A stretch of 64,000 bases of DNA, taken from contig NZ_CADIKM010000003.1 of NCBI RefSeq assembly GCF_902859895.1, positions 1-64,000 on the forward strand, given 5' to 3'. The stretch is from Pararobbsia alpina (GTDB lineage: Bacteria > Pseudomonadota > Gammaproteobacteria > Burkholderiales > Burkholderiaceae). Below, one piece after another: positions 16,497 to 25,713 of the stretch. Made by a program: the position numbers and the translations under genes. Position 1 is the first letter of the stretch, and each line of letters starts with the position of its first letter. The notes below the pieces were generated by a model that worked only from the letters and a program-made list of their open reading frames with translations, had not been told where the DNA came from and searched no databases.

Positions 16497-16748
16497 GATG
16501 TCTCCTATAGGAATTGTCCGAGCATGTTAGCGCATTGAAAGCGCGCGGAGGATACGGGTTTATTGGAGTGGTTACTGGAGCGGTTACAGAGGGGTGACGA
16601 TCCACGCGGAACGGCCGTTTCGAACCCTTCCGCAAGCATCGCAAAGGGCCGGAACGCCTGTACTGTCGGGGTTCTCGCCTGCTAGAATCCGTCACGTTCA
16701 AGAGTCGAACGCAATAACAACGCACGCAAGTCCACCGGATGGAACCGC

Positions 16749-17141
16749 ATGAATGTTTTCTGGAAATGCGTGGTCCTGATGCCGCTGGTCGGCATGGCAA
16801 GCATGGCACAGGCGACCAAATGGGTTTCCTTGTCCCAGGCCCCCGATTTATCGTTCTCGGTCGATACCGATAGCGTCGTAAAGGATGAAAACGGTTATGT
16901 TGCCTACCTGACATTGACCACGTGGAAGGACGCCGCCGAACCGTCGGGCGCGACCGCGCCCGTATTGTCCGCAGTCACCCGTTACAAGATGGATTGCAAC
17001 CGCCGCCAGTCGATGGCCATCGATGTTCGCTATGCGGGTGTCGATGGCGCGCCCGCGGGCGTGCACAGTTTTCCGCCGAATGCCTGGACGCCGGTGGCGC
17101 CGGGCACGGTGGTCGACGCGATCTATTCGAAGATTTGTTGA
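16749..17141 (+). CDS. secreted small protein, surface-adhesin E-like
   Basis: 130 residues with a signal peptide (MNVFWKCVVLMPLVGMASMA, cleavage near ASMAQA). The mature part begins TKWVSLSQAPDLSFSVDTDS and ends DAIYSKIC, with cysteines in the MDCNRRQ region and at the C-terminus that could form a disulphide. The pattern resembles short periplasmic proteins of the 'surface-adhesin protein E' group in betaproteobacteria; the role is not established. A possible extended -10 (TGCTAGAAT, about 16680-16688) precedes it. Confidence 0.6.
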   Translation: MNVFWKCVVLMPLVGMASMAQATKWVSLSQAPDLSFSVDTDSVVKDENGYVAYLTLTTWKDAAEPSGATAPVLSAVTRYKMDCNRRQSMAIDVRYAGVDGAPAGVHSFPPNAWTPVAPGTVVDAIYSKIC

Positions 17142-17242
17142 GCGAGGATTTTCCGGGAGGCCGGTGCCGCGTCGATCGCCTGCAAGTGTATTCGACGTGG
17201 TTTCAATAAAGAAGAGCAGGTTCTGGCAAATCAGACACGCAC

Positions 17243-17503
17243 ATGGCGATCAAGATTTCGGGTCCGTACAAGGGATTCTTCATCACCGTCGAGGCGACGC
17301 CAGCCCTGGCGCTCGCGCGGCCCGTTCGCGAGACCAACCCGGCGTTTGCCGCGACTGCCTACATCTACCGTCATGCGCCGAGCGGCGACGGCCGCGGCAT
17401 GCGGTTTGACGCCAACCACGGCCGCCGCTTTGCGTCGATATCCGACGCATTCTTGTTCGGCGAGGCTTTTGCTCAGGAGCGCATCGACGAGATCGATGCC
17501 TAG
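17243..17503 (+). CDS. conserved-looking small hypothetical protein
   Basis: 86 residues, MAIKISGPYKGFFITVEATP to the end EERIDEIDA-like acidic tail (QERIDEIDA). No signal peptide or membrane segment. I do not recognise a named domain, though codon use and GC are like the core genes. It is a single gene with its own start region about 100 bp after the previous stop, and is followed by a 38-bp repeat array. Confidence 0.55.
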   Translation: MAIKISGPYKGFFITVEATPALALARPVRETNPAFAATAYIYRHAPSGDGRGMRFDANHGRRFASISDAFLFGEAFAQERIDEIDA

Positions 17504-17537
17504 AGGTGCAGCGGTGCTTACGAGCAGCGCCGCAGGG

Positions 17538-17644
17538 AGCGGCTACTCATGCAGTCACCGGAGGCAGTCATCTCATCCAGCGGCTCATGCAGTCACCTGA
17601 TGCAGACATCACGTCCAGCGGCTCATGCAGTCACGTGATGCGGC
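17538..17644. repeat. 38-bp imperfect tandem repeat
   Basis: Three copies built on the core AGCGGCT(ac)TCATGCAGTCAC. The second copy starts at 17578 and the third at 17616, a 38-bp period. The first is more diverged. The array fills the space between the small gene ending at 17503 and the LysR gene ending at 17659. Confidence 0.7.
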
Positions 17645-17658
17645 GCTAATAGCACAAC

Positions 17659-18603
17659 TCATGCCGCGCAGGCGATCGCCTCGTGACGCGGCGAAGCGCG
17701 CTCTTCCGTATGCCTGAAATGATTGATCGCGAATTCGACGAAGGTGCGCGTTTTCGCTGACAGATGGCGTCGCCCCGGATAGACAATCGAGACTTCACTG
17801 CCCGCATCGGCGGGGCGAAATGCGGGCAGCACGCGCGTCAGGGTGCCGCTCGCGATATCGGCCTGTACAAGCGATTCGGGTAGCAGGGCGATGCCCATCC
17901 CCGCGATGGCCGCATGCCGCAGCATCGCCGCATCGTTGGAAGCATAGTCAAGCTCGAGTGTCACGTGCCGCGTGATGCCCTGCGGTCCTTCAAAGGTCCA
18001 GACGTTGTCGCGCAGGTGTGACGAGGGGCCGAGCACCGAATGGCGCGTGAGCGCATCGGGCGCGTCGGGCTTGCCCTTGTGTGCAAGATAGCGCGGCGCG
18101 GCGACGATCGTCGCGTGGATCGACATCAGCGGTCGATGGACAAGACTGCCGCTCGTGACGAGATGCGGCGAGACGATGCCCGCATCGAATCCTTCCTCGA
18201 CAAGATCGACACGCCGGTTCAACAGGATCACGTGAAGCCGGACTTCGGGGAACTGGCCTCGATAGGCCGACAGCATCGGCGTGAGGCCGCCGAGCGAAAA
18301 CGAGGTCGACGCTACAATCCGCAGCGTGCCGGAAGGGGTCGCCGACGAATCGCCGATCGACGACTCGATCTCTTCGACCCGCGCGAGTACCTCGCGGCAG
18401 CCCTGTGCATATTCGCGGCCGGCTTCGGTCAGCGAGACCGAACGCGTCGTGCGGTTCAGCAGGCGCGTCTTCAAATGGGTTTCGAGCAGTGCGACATAGC
18501 GCGTGACTGCCGCATTCGAAATGTCGAGACTCGTCGCCGCCCTTCCGAAACTCCCTGTTTCAGAGACACGCAAGAAGACGCGCATCGCTTGCATCACATT
18601 CAT
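17659..18603 (-). CDS. LysR family transcriptional regulator
   Basis: 314 residues from ATG 18603 (MNVMQAMRVFLRVSETGSFG); the frame extends six codons further upstream. N-terminal winged helix over residues 3-62 (AATSLDISNAAVTRYVALLE), then an effector domain. The sequence is of the CrgA-like subgroup common in Burkholderia. Its divergent neighbour is a porin at 18946, with 342 bp between the starts in which I see no other gene. It may control that porin, but no operator is obvious. Confidence 0.88.
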   Translation of the reverse strand: MNVMQAMRVFLRVSETGSFGRAATSLDISNAAVTRYVALLETHLKTRLLNRTTRSVSLTEAGREYAQGCREVLARVEEIESSIGDSSATPSGTLRIVASTSFSLGGLTPMLSAYRGQFPEVRLHVILLNRRVDLVEEGFDAGIVSPHLVTSGSLVHRPLMSIHATIVAAPRYLAHKGKPDAPDALTRHSVLGPSSHLRDNVWTFEGPQGITRHVTLELDYASNDAAMLRHAAIAGMGIALLPESLVQADIASGTLTRVLPAFRPADAGSEVSIVYPGRRHLSAKTRTFVEFAINHFRHTEERASPRHEAIACAA

Positions 18604-18945
18604 CTCACTACTCCCGCGCACTCATGCATGGGTGCACGGTGCAGATCTACACATGATGCCGGGTACGCACGGGGAGATAGATCGGGAGATTCTGAAAGCG
18701 TGTAGGGCTGCGGCTTTAGTCCGAGTTTTCGCATCATTGGTTGAACCCATCGCGCAATGTGGTGCGTTGTCGCAATCGCACGGCTGGCGGGCCACTCAGG
18801 TTGTCTCGTGGTCGGTTGAGCGAGGTGCGCGTCTCTTCGTCATTCAACTTTACTGAAATAGGATTTTCATTGTCCGGGGTGGTTGGGGCCGTGCGTCCGA
18901 TCCAGACTGTACGTGTTTTCAAACCGAAGCAACGGGGGAAGAAGC

Positions 18946-20139
18946 ATGAGCAGCAATGGACAATCCTTGCACAGCGGCTCGCGGTCGATTGCGCGACAGC
19001 GCCTGCTCGCGATACTGGCGGGTGGGTACCTGGGGTTTGGCGGCACGGCGTCGGCCGAAGCCGAGGTCTCACTCTATGGCGAGATCGACACGGGCCTGAC
19101 CTACACGAGCTCGGTGGCCGACGGCGACAAGCCGACCCATGGCAGCCGGCTCGCGGCGACCAGCAACAATGTCAGCGGAAGCTTTTTCGGCCTGCATGGC
19201 ACGGAAGATCTGGGTGGCGGCGCGACAGCGGAATTCACGATCGAGCGCGGCATCGACGTGATGAACGGCGGCGGTAATGATGGCCAGCCGATGTTCGTCG
19301 GTCTCTCGCATCCGGAGGTGGGCACCTTGACCCTCGGCCACCAGGTCGATTCGGTCAGCGACTATCTCGCACCCCTGACCTTGACCGGCAGCGAGGGCGG
19401 CACCTACTTCGCGCACCCATTCGACAATGACAATGCCAACGGGACCTATCTCGTCAACCATTCCGTCAAATGGCAGAGTCCGGAGTGGCATGGCTTCCAC
19501 TTCGGCGGCCAGTATGCGGTGGCACCGACTACGGCAGGCGGGCCGACATGGAGTGCGGGCGCGGCTTTCGCCAAGGGGCCACTGTCTCTGGCGGCAAGCT
19601 ACGCGCAATCCGGCGGCGTACCGCTCGAGGACGATCTGGGTGCCGCGATCGGGAAATCGCTTGCCGGTGCCGGCATAACGGCCGCGCCCGGTGCGTTCGC
19701 GATCGGGCAACGCATCTACGGCGCCGGCATCAACTACGCGTTCGCAGACGTGACATTCGGCACGGTCTGGACGCACTCGCGATATGAGGCGCGTGGCAGC
19801 GACGATGGGACGGTTGTGAGTTCGATGAGTGCGGGTCGCCTCGATTTCGACAACTACGAAATCAACACGCGTTATCGAGCCAGCGAAGCCCTGACGCTGG
19901 CGGCTGCCTATACCTTGACGCGGGGCAAGGCGAGTTCGGGGAACACGCAGACCACGGCCTGCTTGCATCAGTTCGGCGTGCAGGCTGACTACGCGGTCTC
20001 GAAGCGGACCAACTTCTACGTTGAAGGCATCTACCAGCAGGCCGCCGACGACAAACCCGTTGCATTCGTCAACGGCGTCGGACCCGCGGACTCGGATCGT
20101 CAAACGGTGGTGTCGCTCGGCGTGCGGCATCTGTTTTGA
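18946..20139 (+). CDS. Gram-negative porin
   Basis: 397 residues from the ATG at 18946, preceded by GGGGGAAGAAG; the frame is open to 18883 but with unlikely sequence. A signal peptide ends near GTASA/EAEV. The mature protein opens with EVSLYGEIDTGLTYTSS, which is typical of betaproteobacterial trimeric general porins. Alternating beta-strand sequence continues to a terminal phenylalanine (VSLGVRHLF), the outer-membrane assembly signal recognised by BamA. It forms an outer-membrane diffusion channel; selectivity is unknown. Confidence 0.92.
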   Translation: MSSNGQSLHSGSRSIARQRLLAILAGGYLGFGGTASAEAEVSLYGEIDTGLTYTSSVADGDKPTHGSRLAATSNNVSGSFFGLHGTEDLGGGATAEFTIERGIDVMNGGGNDGQPMFVGLSHPEVGTLTLGHQVDSVSDYLAPLTLTGSEGGTYFAHPFDNDNANGTYLVNHSVKWQSPEWHGFHFGGQYAVAPTTAGGPTWSAGAAFAKGPLSLAASYAQSGGVPLEDDLGAAIGKSLAGAGITAAPGAFAIGQRIYGAGINYAFADVTFGTVWTHSRYEARGSDDGTVVSSMSAGRLDFDNYEINTRYRASEALTLAAAYTLTRGKASSGNTQTTACLHQFGVQADYAVSKRTNFYVEGIYQQAADDKPVAFVNGVGPADSDRQTVVSLGVRHLF

Positions 20140-20240
20140 GTGCGGCGCCAGTTTCCGGTGGCTGATTCTCGCCGCTGATTTTGGCCACTGATTTTGGCAA
20201 TTGAGGTTGGCCACGGAGACTGGCGACTCGGTCAGCGAAC

Positions 20241-21290
20241 TCAGGCCGGCAAGGCATCCCACTGTTCGCGGACCTTGAGCGCGCCATATTTACGCTCGAG
20301 TCCGCGCACGGTGAAGTGAGCATCGGCGATCTGCTGGAAGTGATCGATGAATGCCGCGTTGATCGCCGCACCGAAGACCGCCCCAAGCGCGGGAATCGAT
20401 TTGGCCGCGACCTGTTCGCTGATCTGCACGGACAGTCGCGAGGCGATCTGGCGCATGAGCTGCAGCAGCACGGACGACGAGTGCGCGCCGATCCCCTTCG
20501 CGGCGAGCTCCGACGAGGCGCGCGACACGGCCTGGGCAAGCGTGCTGCGGACCACGAAGTAACCCCATTGGGCATCGTCATCGGCCTTCGCCGGGCCGCC
20601 AAGCGCGAGCACGAGCAGGCACTGCATCTGAACTTCGGGATCGCTCAACGATTCACCTTTCGACTGAGCGATCGAGCAGATCGAACGAAACATCAGCGTC
20701 GTGGTCACCGGCAACTCGGCCGGCAGCGCCAACAGGCCGAACGCGCCACCCGCGGCCCCCGTACCGATGACGGCGAGCTTGTGCAGCACCTTCGACTGCT
20801 GCGGTGTGCGGCGCGCCAGGCGCGTGAATCGATTTGCGACTCGAGTCAGCGATCGTGAGACGCCTCCGGCCGCGCCAGCTGATGTAGCCGGTGTAGCTGA
20901 TAGAGCAAACCCAGCTGACTCAGCCGAACCAGCCGACTCGGTCGACCCAGCCGAATCAGCCGAATCAGCCGGTGCCACTGGCGGGGCCTGGGCGGGTAGC
21001 GTCTTCAGCGCGACATCGAGGCATTTCTCGAGTGCGGCTTGCGCAATCTCAGTGATCTTCTGGTGCGTGCCGCCCGGCAGATAGCGAAACAGATTGTCGA
21101 TTCGCGTGCCGACCACACCGGCGAGCCGGATCGCGAGGGACGGCCGCATCAGCCGACTCTTCGCGGTTGCGAGCAGACCCAGGTCGTGGGGGCTCATCGG
21201 TGCTCCGATGAGCCCGGAAGTCTCCGCCGGATCCGCGGATGCGTCCGAGCGTGCGTCATCAACCCGATCCGATTCCTGATCTTCCTGCAT
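20241..21290 (-). CDS. EcsC family protein
   Basis: About 349 residues from ATG 21290 (MQEDQESDRVDD); the frame is open to 21359. An EcsC-like domain with a hydrophobic core (LAVIGTGAAGGAFGLLALPAE) occupies the C-terminal half. Between residues ~100 and 150 is a low-complexity linker of Ala/Asp/Ser/Glu repeats (ADSADSAGSTESAGSAESAG), reflected in DNA as repeats around 20890-20980. EcsC proteins are membrane-associated with poorly known function. It is divergent from the MFS exporter gene. Confidence 0.8.
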   Translation of the reverse strand: MQEDQESDRVDDARSDASADPAETSGLIGAPMSPHDLGLLATAKSRLMRPSLAIRLAGVVGTRIDNLFRYLPGGTHQKITEIAQAALEKCLDVALKTLPAQAPPVAPADSADSAGSTESAGSAESAGFALSATPATSAGAAGGVSRSLTRVANRFTRLARRTPQQSKVLHKLAVIGTGAAGGAFGLLALPAELPVTTTLMFRSICSIAQSKGESLSDPEVQMQCLLVLALGGPAKADDDAQWGYFVVRSTLAQAVSRASSELAAKGIGAHSSSVLLQLMRQIASRLSVQISEQVAAKSIPALGAVFGAAINAAFIDHFQQIADAHFTVRGLERKYGALKVREQWDALPA

Positions 21291-21375
21291 CCCTTCCTCC
21301 TTACGTCCGGCAAGCCCCGCAAAGCGGGATAAAGCCGGCCAAACCCAATTTCTGGTCATGCTATGATTGTTTAAA

Positions 21376-21402
21376 TTGACACGTCAACGATTGCAACGTC
21401 AA
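21376..21402. promoter_or_regulatory. candidate MarR-type operator pair
   Basis: TTGACACGTCAA (21376-21387) is a perfect TTGAC/GTCAA palindrome. A second, similar site TTGCAACGTCAA (21391-21402) follows 15 bp along. They end 4 bp before the ATG of an MFS exporter that is followed by a MarR regulator, the usual arrangement for repression by MarR. Confidence 0.5.
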
Positions 21403-21405
21403 AAA

Positions 21406-23001
21406 ATGAGCGTTCATTCCGCACAGCCCCATTCCAGCGGGCAGATCCTGCCTTTCCGCGAATCACTTCTCGCCATGCTCGGAGTCGCTTTCGTGACCAT
21501 GCTCGTGGCGCTCGACCAGACCGTGGTCGGTACCGCGTTGCCCACCATCGTCGCCGAACTCCGCGGCTTCGACCTCTATGCCTGGGTCGGCACATCCTAT
21601 CTGCTCGCCTCGGTCATCACCGTGCCGGTTTTCGGCCGCCTGGGCGATTACTTCGGGCGCAAACCGTTCGTGATCGCCTCGATTATCGTCTTCACGGGCG
21701 CGTCCATGTTATGCGGTGCCGCGCACCAGATGCTCTTCCTCGTGCTGGCCCGGGGGCTTCAGGGGATCGGCGGCGGCATGCTGGTGGGCACGGCGTTCGC
21801 GTGCATTCCCGATTTGTTCCCCGATCCTCGTGTGCGACTGCGCTGGCAGGTAATCATGAGCTCCGCATTCGGCATTGCGAATGCCGTCGGGCCGTCGCTC
21901 GGCGGATTCCTGACCCAATACTACGGCTGGCGGTCGGTGTTCTACGTGAACCTGCCGATCGGGCTGCTGTCGCTGTTCTTCGTCTACCGTTTCCTCCCGC
22001 ATCTGCGCAACAGCCGGCACAAGGGACGCATCCAGATCGACTGGCTCGGCGCAGCGCTGATCGCCCTGTCGCTCGGCGCATTGCAGATGTTCGTCGAAGT
22101 GCTGCCCAAGCAGGGCCTCAGCGTGGAATCGCTCGCCCTGCTGGTGCTTGCCGGGCTCTCATTTCCCGCGCTCGTTTACTGGGAGCGCAAGGCCTCGCAG
22201 CCGATGCTGCCGCTCAATATGTTTTCGAACCCGGCCCTCTCGGTGCTGTTCCTGCTCGCCGTGCTCGGCGGTTTCATCATGTTCGCACTGCTGTTCTACA
22301 TGCCGCTGCTGCTGCAGGGCGGTTTCGGCATGACGCCGCAAGGCGCCGGCATGATGATCACGCCACTCGTGGTCTTCATTACGATCGGCAGTATCGTGAA
22401 CGGCCGGATCGTCACTCGACTGCGCAATCCGAATGCGATGCTCCACGTCGGCTTTACCCTGCTCGGCCTCTGCTGTCTCGGCGTGGTCACCGCCACGCAT
22501 CTGACACCGCAAGGGATTCTGATCCTGACCATGCTGTGCGGTGGCCTCGGGCTAGGGTTCGTGATGCCGAACCTGACCGTGTTCGGCCAGCAGGCGGCCG
22601 GGCGCGAGCATCTGGGTATCGCGACCGCGATGCTGCAGTCGCTGCGCATGGTCGGTGGCATGATCGGCACAGCCTTGACCGGTACGCTGATCGCGCATCT
22701 GTATCGCGACGGGGTGCATGCCGCACTCGATGACGCACAGGCGCAGCGCTGGTTCGGTGCTTTCGCTGATCCGCAGATCCTGATCGATCGTCACGCGCAA
22801 TCAGGTCTACTGGCACAGCTCGCGCAGGCGGGGCAAAATGGCACGCTATTGCTCGATCGTGCACGAGAGTCGCTGGTCAACGGCGTTCATCTGGGGCTCG
22901 CCTGCGCAGCTATCGTGGCATTTGCCGCGCTATGGTGCTCGCGGCGGGTGCCGCCGATGAAGCTCACGCGTGCGATCGATCCGACAGTTGTCGCGGATTA
23001 G
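21406..23001 (+). CDS. MFS multidrug exporter, DHA2 (EmrB/QacA) type
   Basis: 531 residues from the ATG at 21406 (MSVHSAQPHSS). It has 14 predicted helices. Family motifs are clear: VALDQTVVGTALPTIV in helix 1, GRLGDYFGRKP between helices 2 and 3, and GIGGGMLVGTA. Members expel drugs or toxic metabolites in exchange for protons. It is followed 11 bp later by a marR gene, so both are likely one operon, repressed through the palindromes just before this start. Confidence 0.92.
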   Translation: MSVHSAQPHSSGQILPFRESLLAMLGVAFVTMLVALDQTVVGTALPTIVAELRGFDLYAWVGTSYLLASVITVPVFGRLGDYFGRKPFVIASIIVFTGASMLCGAAHQMLFLVLARGLQGIGGGMLVGTAFACIPDLFPDPRVRLRWQVIMSSAFGIANAVGPSLGGFLTQYYGWRSVFYVNLPIGLLSLFFVYRFLPHLRNSRHKGRIQIDWLGAALIALSLGALQMFVEVLPKQGLSVESLALLVLAGLSFPALVYWERKASQPMLPLNMFSNPALSVLFLLAVLGGFIMFALLFYMPLLLQGGFGMTPQGAGMMITPLVVFITIGSIVNGRIVTRLRNPNAMLHVGFTLLGLCCLGVVTATHLTPQGILILTMLCGGLGLGFVMPNLTVFGQQAAGREHLGIATAMLQSLRMVGGMIGTALTGTLIAHLYRDGVHAALDDAQAQRWFGAFADPQILIDRHAQSGLLAQLAQAGQNGTLLLDRARESLVNGVHLGLACAAIVAFAALWCSRRVPPMKLTRAIDPTVVAD

Positions 23002-23011
23002 GAGGTGAACC

Positions 23012-23482
23012 ATGTTGAACGACCGTGAGCGGATTGCGTTGATCCAGCAGTTCGGCCGTACCTATCGGGCGTTCATGTCCGCGTTCGAAGGCCGTGTCGG
23101 ACAGCCGCTGCCGCGCTGGCGCGTGCTGATCGCGCTGTATGACCATGGAGGCACGCGCTCGCAGCGCCAGCTCGTCGAATATTGCCGGATCGATCCAGGG
23201 GCGCTCACGCGTCAGGTCAAGGCACTCGAGGCATTGAACTGGGTCGAGCGGCGCAGCGACGAGCGCGACAACCGCGTGACCAATGTGACGCTGACCGACG
23301 TCGGGCGCGGGGTCATCGAGGCGGGGCTGCCGCAGCGCGATGCATTCCTGGCTGAATCGATGATCAAGCTCGACGACGAGACGCTTCTCGCGCTTTCGCG
23401 CGGTCTCGCGCTGTTCGAGGCGGGCGTTTCAGAGAGCGTAGCGAATCAGGCGGCGCTCGACGTCGCCGATCCCGTCGAATAG
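23012..23482 (+). CDS. MarR family transcriptional regulator
   Basis: 156 residues with a winged helix region (LPRWRVLIALYDHGGTRSQRQLVEY, then DPGALTRQVKALEALNWVERR and the wing RDNRVTNVTLTDVG). An AGGAGGTGA ribosome binding site lies just before its start, 11 bp after the DHA2 exporter. It probably represses the exporter and itself, released by a small-molecule ligand. Length and motif order are normal for the family. Confidence 0.92.
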   Translation: MLNDRERIALIQQFGRTYRAFMSAFEGRVGQPLPRWRVLIALYDHGGTRSQRQLVEYCRIDPGALTRQVKALEALNWVERRSDERDNRVTNVTLTDVGRGVIEAGLPQRDAFLAESMIKLDDETLLALSRGLALFEAGVSESVANQAALDVADPVE

Positions 23483-23496
23483 CAGGGCTGCCCGGC

Positions 23497-24012
23497 ATGC
23501 GTTACGCAGAGACGCAGTTCCCGGACTGGCGCATCTGCGCACTCATGCTGGTCGCGCTGGCCGGTTTGCTGGTCTGGCGCCGCGCGCCGCGCCTGCCCGC
23601 CTGGACGGCCATGGTCTTGCTGGTGGCCGGATTCTTCGAATGCCGGCTGGCGACGCGCGTCGACGAGCAGGCGGTGCGAGTCGAGTTCGGTTGGGTGCCT
23701 GTCTACTCGCGCACGATCCCGCTGGCCGATATCGTGTCGGTCGGGACGGCGCCGGGTTCAGCGCCGGCGTCCTCGTTTTCGTCCCCACTCGCGCAAAGTC
23801 CCGCGGCCGGCGCCTGGGGCTGGGGGGTGCGCCGCGATCGCGACGGCACGTTCGCCATGACGATCCGCGGATCCCAGGGTGTCGTGCTGACACTGCGCGA
23901 CGGGTCGAGGCTGCGGATCGGTTCGCAGGAGCCGGGCGCGCTCGAGCAGGCGCTGCGGCACGTGTTGCCTACTGCCGGGCCGTCCGCGCGTTGTCCGGCA
24001 TCGGCATGCTGA
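23497..24012 (+). CDS. membrane protein with PH-like domain, hypothetical
   Basis: 171 residues. Two N-terminal hydrophobic segments (about 13-26 and 33-47), then a region ([26 protein letters not shown], ending [16 protein letters not shown]) that resembles bacterial PH-like domains of DUF-type membrane proteins. A Ser/Ala/Pro-rich insertion sits near residues 90-110. Its 3' end overlaps the end of queF on the other strand by 44 bp, so the true stop or the length of one of the two is worth care. Function unknown. Confidence 0.6.
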   Translation: MRYAETQFPDWRICALMLVALAGLLVWRRAPRLPAWTAMVLLVAGFFECRLATRVDEQAVRVEFGWVPVYSRTIPLADIVSVGTAPGSAPASSFSSPLAQSPAAGAWGWGVRRDRDGTFAMTIRGSQGVVLTLRDGSRLRIGSQEPGALEQALRHVLPTAGPSARCPASAC

Positions 24013-24793
24013 AGTTCGTCCGGAACGGGTTGATATCGAGCCCGCCGCGGCGCGTATAGCGCGCATAGATCGCGAGCCGTGTCGGCCGGCACTGGCGCTG
24101 GATATCGACGAACATCTGCTCGATGCATTGTTCGTGAAAGCCCGTGTGATTGCGAAACGAGATGATGTAGCGCAACAGCCCCGCATGGTCGATCCGCGGT
24201 CCGTTGTAGTGAATCTGCACGCTGCCCCAGTCGGGCTGGCCGGTCACCGGACAATTCGTCTTGAGCAGGTTCGAGGTCACGGTCTCCTCGACGGGCGGTT
24301 CGTCGAAATTCGCGCCGAGCAGCGACGGCGTGGGCTCGTAAATATCCGTGTCAAGATCGAGACGGTCGAGCGAGATCCCCTCGAGCTCGTCGAATTCGAG
24401 CCTGGCGAACTCTGCCGGGGACGTGAGCTGGACCTTCACCGACGCGCCCGCGACAGCCGACAGATCGGTGCGCAGGGTGCTCGCGAGCACCTCCGCCGAT
24501 TCGACGACCGTTTGCGCGAATGAGCCCAGATACAGCTTGAACGACTTCGACTCGATGATATTGGGCGAATCGGCGGGCACCGCGAATGTCGCGATTGCGA
24601 TCTGCGGCTTGCCGCGCGGATTCATCCACGACATTTCATAGGCATTCCAGATATCGGAGCCGAAGAACGGCAGCGATCCTGTCAGGCCGATCGGCGTGCG
24701 CCCGCGCAAGCGCTCGATCGGAAACAGCAGCGCCGGGTCGTAGTGGTCGAGGTATTGGGCAGGCTTGCCGAGTGGGGATTGATCAGGGTTCAT
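23969..24793 (-). CDS. queF: NADPH-dependent 7-cyano-7-deazaguanine reductase QueF
   Basis: 274 residues, the long (YqcD) form with two tandem T-fold domains. It reduces preQ0 to preQ1 in queuosine synthesis. The NADPH-binding motif ESKSFKLYL is at 81-89. The catalytic cysteine is C181 in [15 protein letters not shown], with D188 following, and the substrate-binding glutamate is E221 in FHEQC. Its start overlaps the end of the upstream 5'-nucleotidase by 11 bp, suggesting coupled expression. Confidence 0.95.
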   Translation of the reverse strand: MNPDQSPLGKPAQYLDHYDPALLFPIERLRGRTPIGLTGSLPFFGSDIWNAYEMSWMNPRGKPQIAIATFAVPADSPNIIESKSFKLYLGSFAQTVVESAEVLASTLRTDLSAVAGASVKVQLTSPAEFARLEFDELEGISLDRLDLDTDIYEPTPSLLGANFDEPPVEETVTSNLLKTNCPVTGQPDWGSVQIHYNGPRIDHAGLLRYIISFRNHTGFHEQCIEQMFVDIQRQCRPTRLAIYARYTRRGGLDINPFRTNFSMPMPDNARTARQ

Positions 24794-25700
24794 CGTTCGA
24801 TATGCCGGAAATCACATGGCCGGTCGGTGAAAAGACACTCACTGCCGATTCGCAATGACGGGTCTGGTCGTCAAAAAAGAAATCGGGCTCGAATTCGCGC
24901 AGGAAGCGGCTCTTGTCGAGCCCGCCGAGAAACATCGCCTCGTCGACGTTGATGTTCCAGGCCATCAACGTGCGGATCGCGCGTTCATGCGCGGGTGCCG
25001 AACGTGCCGTGACCAGGGCGGTGCGGATGCGCATCGGCACCGATGCGCCGGCCACGCTTTGCAGGCGATGCAGGGCTTCGAGCAGCGGCTTGAACGGACC
25101 GCCCGGCAAAGGCAGCGCCACGCGGTTCGTTTCGTGGTGCTGGAACGCGTCGAGCCCCTCTTTCTGGAAGATGCGCTCCGCTTCGTCCGAAAACAAGACC
25201 GCATCGCCGTCGAATGCGATCCGGATTTCGTTGGGGAAACTCTCGGCCTGCTTGATCGATTCGGGAAACACGCGCGCAGCGGGGTAGCCCGCCAGCAAGG
25301 CGGCGCGTACATCGTCGGGGTTGGCCGAGAGGAACAGGTTCGCGTTCAGCGCATTCAGGTATTTGAACGGCGGCCGGCCGCGCGTGAACACGCCGCGCTG
25401 GAGATGCAGGTCGTGCTTGCTCGCCGAACGGAACACCCGCAATCCGCTGACCGGGTCGTTGCGCGAGAGGATCACCACCTCGACGCGATGCGCATCCTTG
25501 TCGTTGAACTGCTGGAGCTTCTGGATCAGCGGATAGGCGACGCCGGGCTTGGCCGGCGCGTCGAGCCGCTCGAGCTGCAACTGCATATAGGGCCGGTCGT
25601 CGCCGTTGCCCGCATCGAACGCACGGTTCTCCTCCTCGAAGTCGAACAGCGCCCGCGATGAAATCGCGACCACGAGCTTGTCATCGAGCGAGAAGGGCAT
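24783..25700 (-). CDS. 5'-nucleotidase family protein
   Basis: 305 residues. It resembles the bacterial homologues of cytosolic 5'-nucleotidase 1 (PF06189): N-terminal [33 protein letters not shown] and the aspartate-rich [16 protein letters not shown] segment around residue 165. It would hydrolyse nucleoside 5'-monophosphates in the cytoplasm. It overlaps queF by 11 bp and follows ilvA by 13 bp on the same strand, so the three may be one transcript. Confidence 0.85.
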   Translation of the reverse strand: MPFSLDDKLVVAISSRALFDFEEENRAFDAGNGDDRPYMQLQLERLDAPAKPGVAYPLIQKLQQFNDKDAHRVEVVILSRNDPVSGLRVFRSASKHDLHLQRGVFTRGRPPFKYLNALNANLFLSANPDDVRAALLAGYPAARVFPESIKQAESFPNEIRIAFDGDAVLFSDEAERIFQKEGLDAFQHHETNRVALPLPGGPFKPLLEALHRLQSVAGASVPMRIRTALVTARSAPAHERAIRTLMAWNINVDEAMFLGGLDKSRFLREFEPDFFFDDQTRHCESAVSVFSPTGHVISGISNDEP

Positions 25701-25713
25701 GCGGTTCTCCGGT

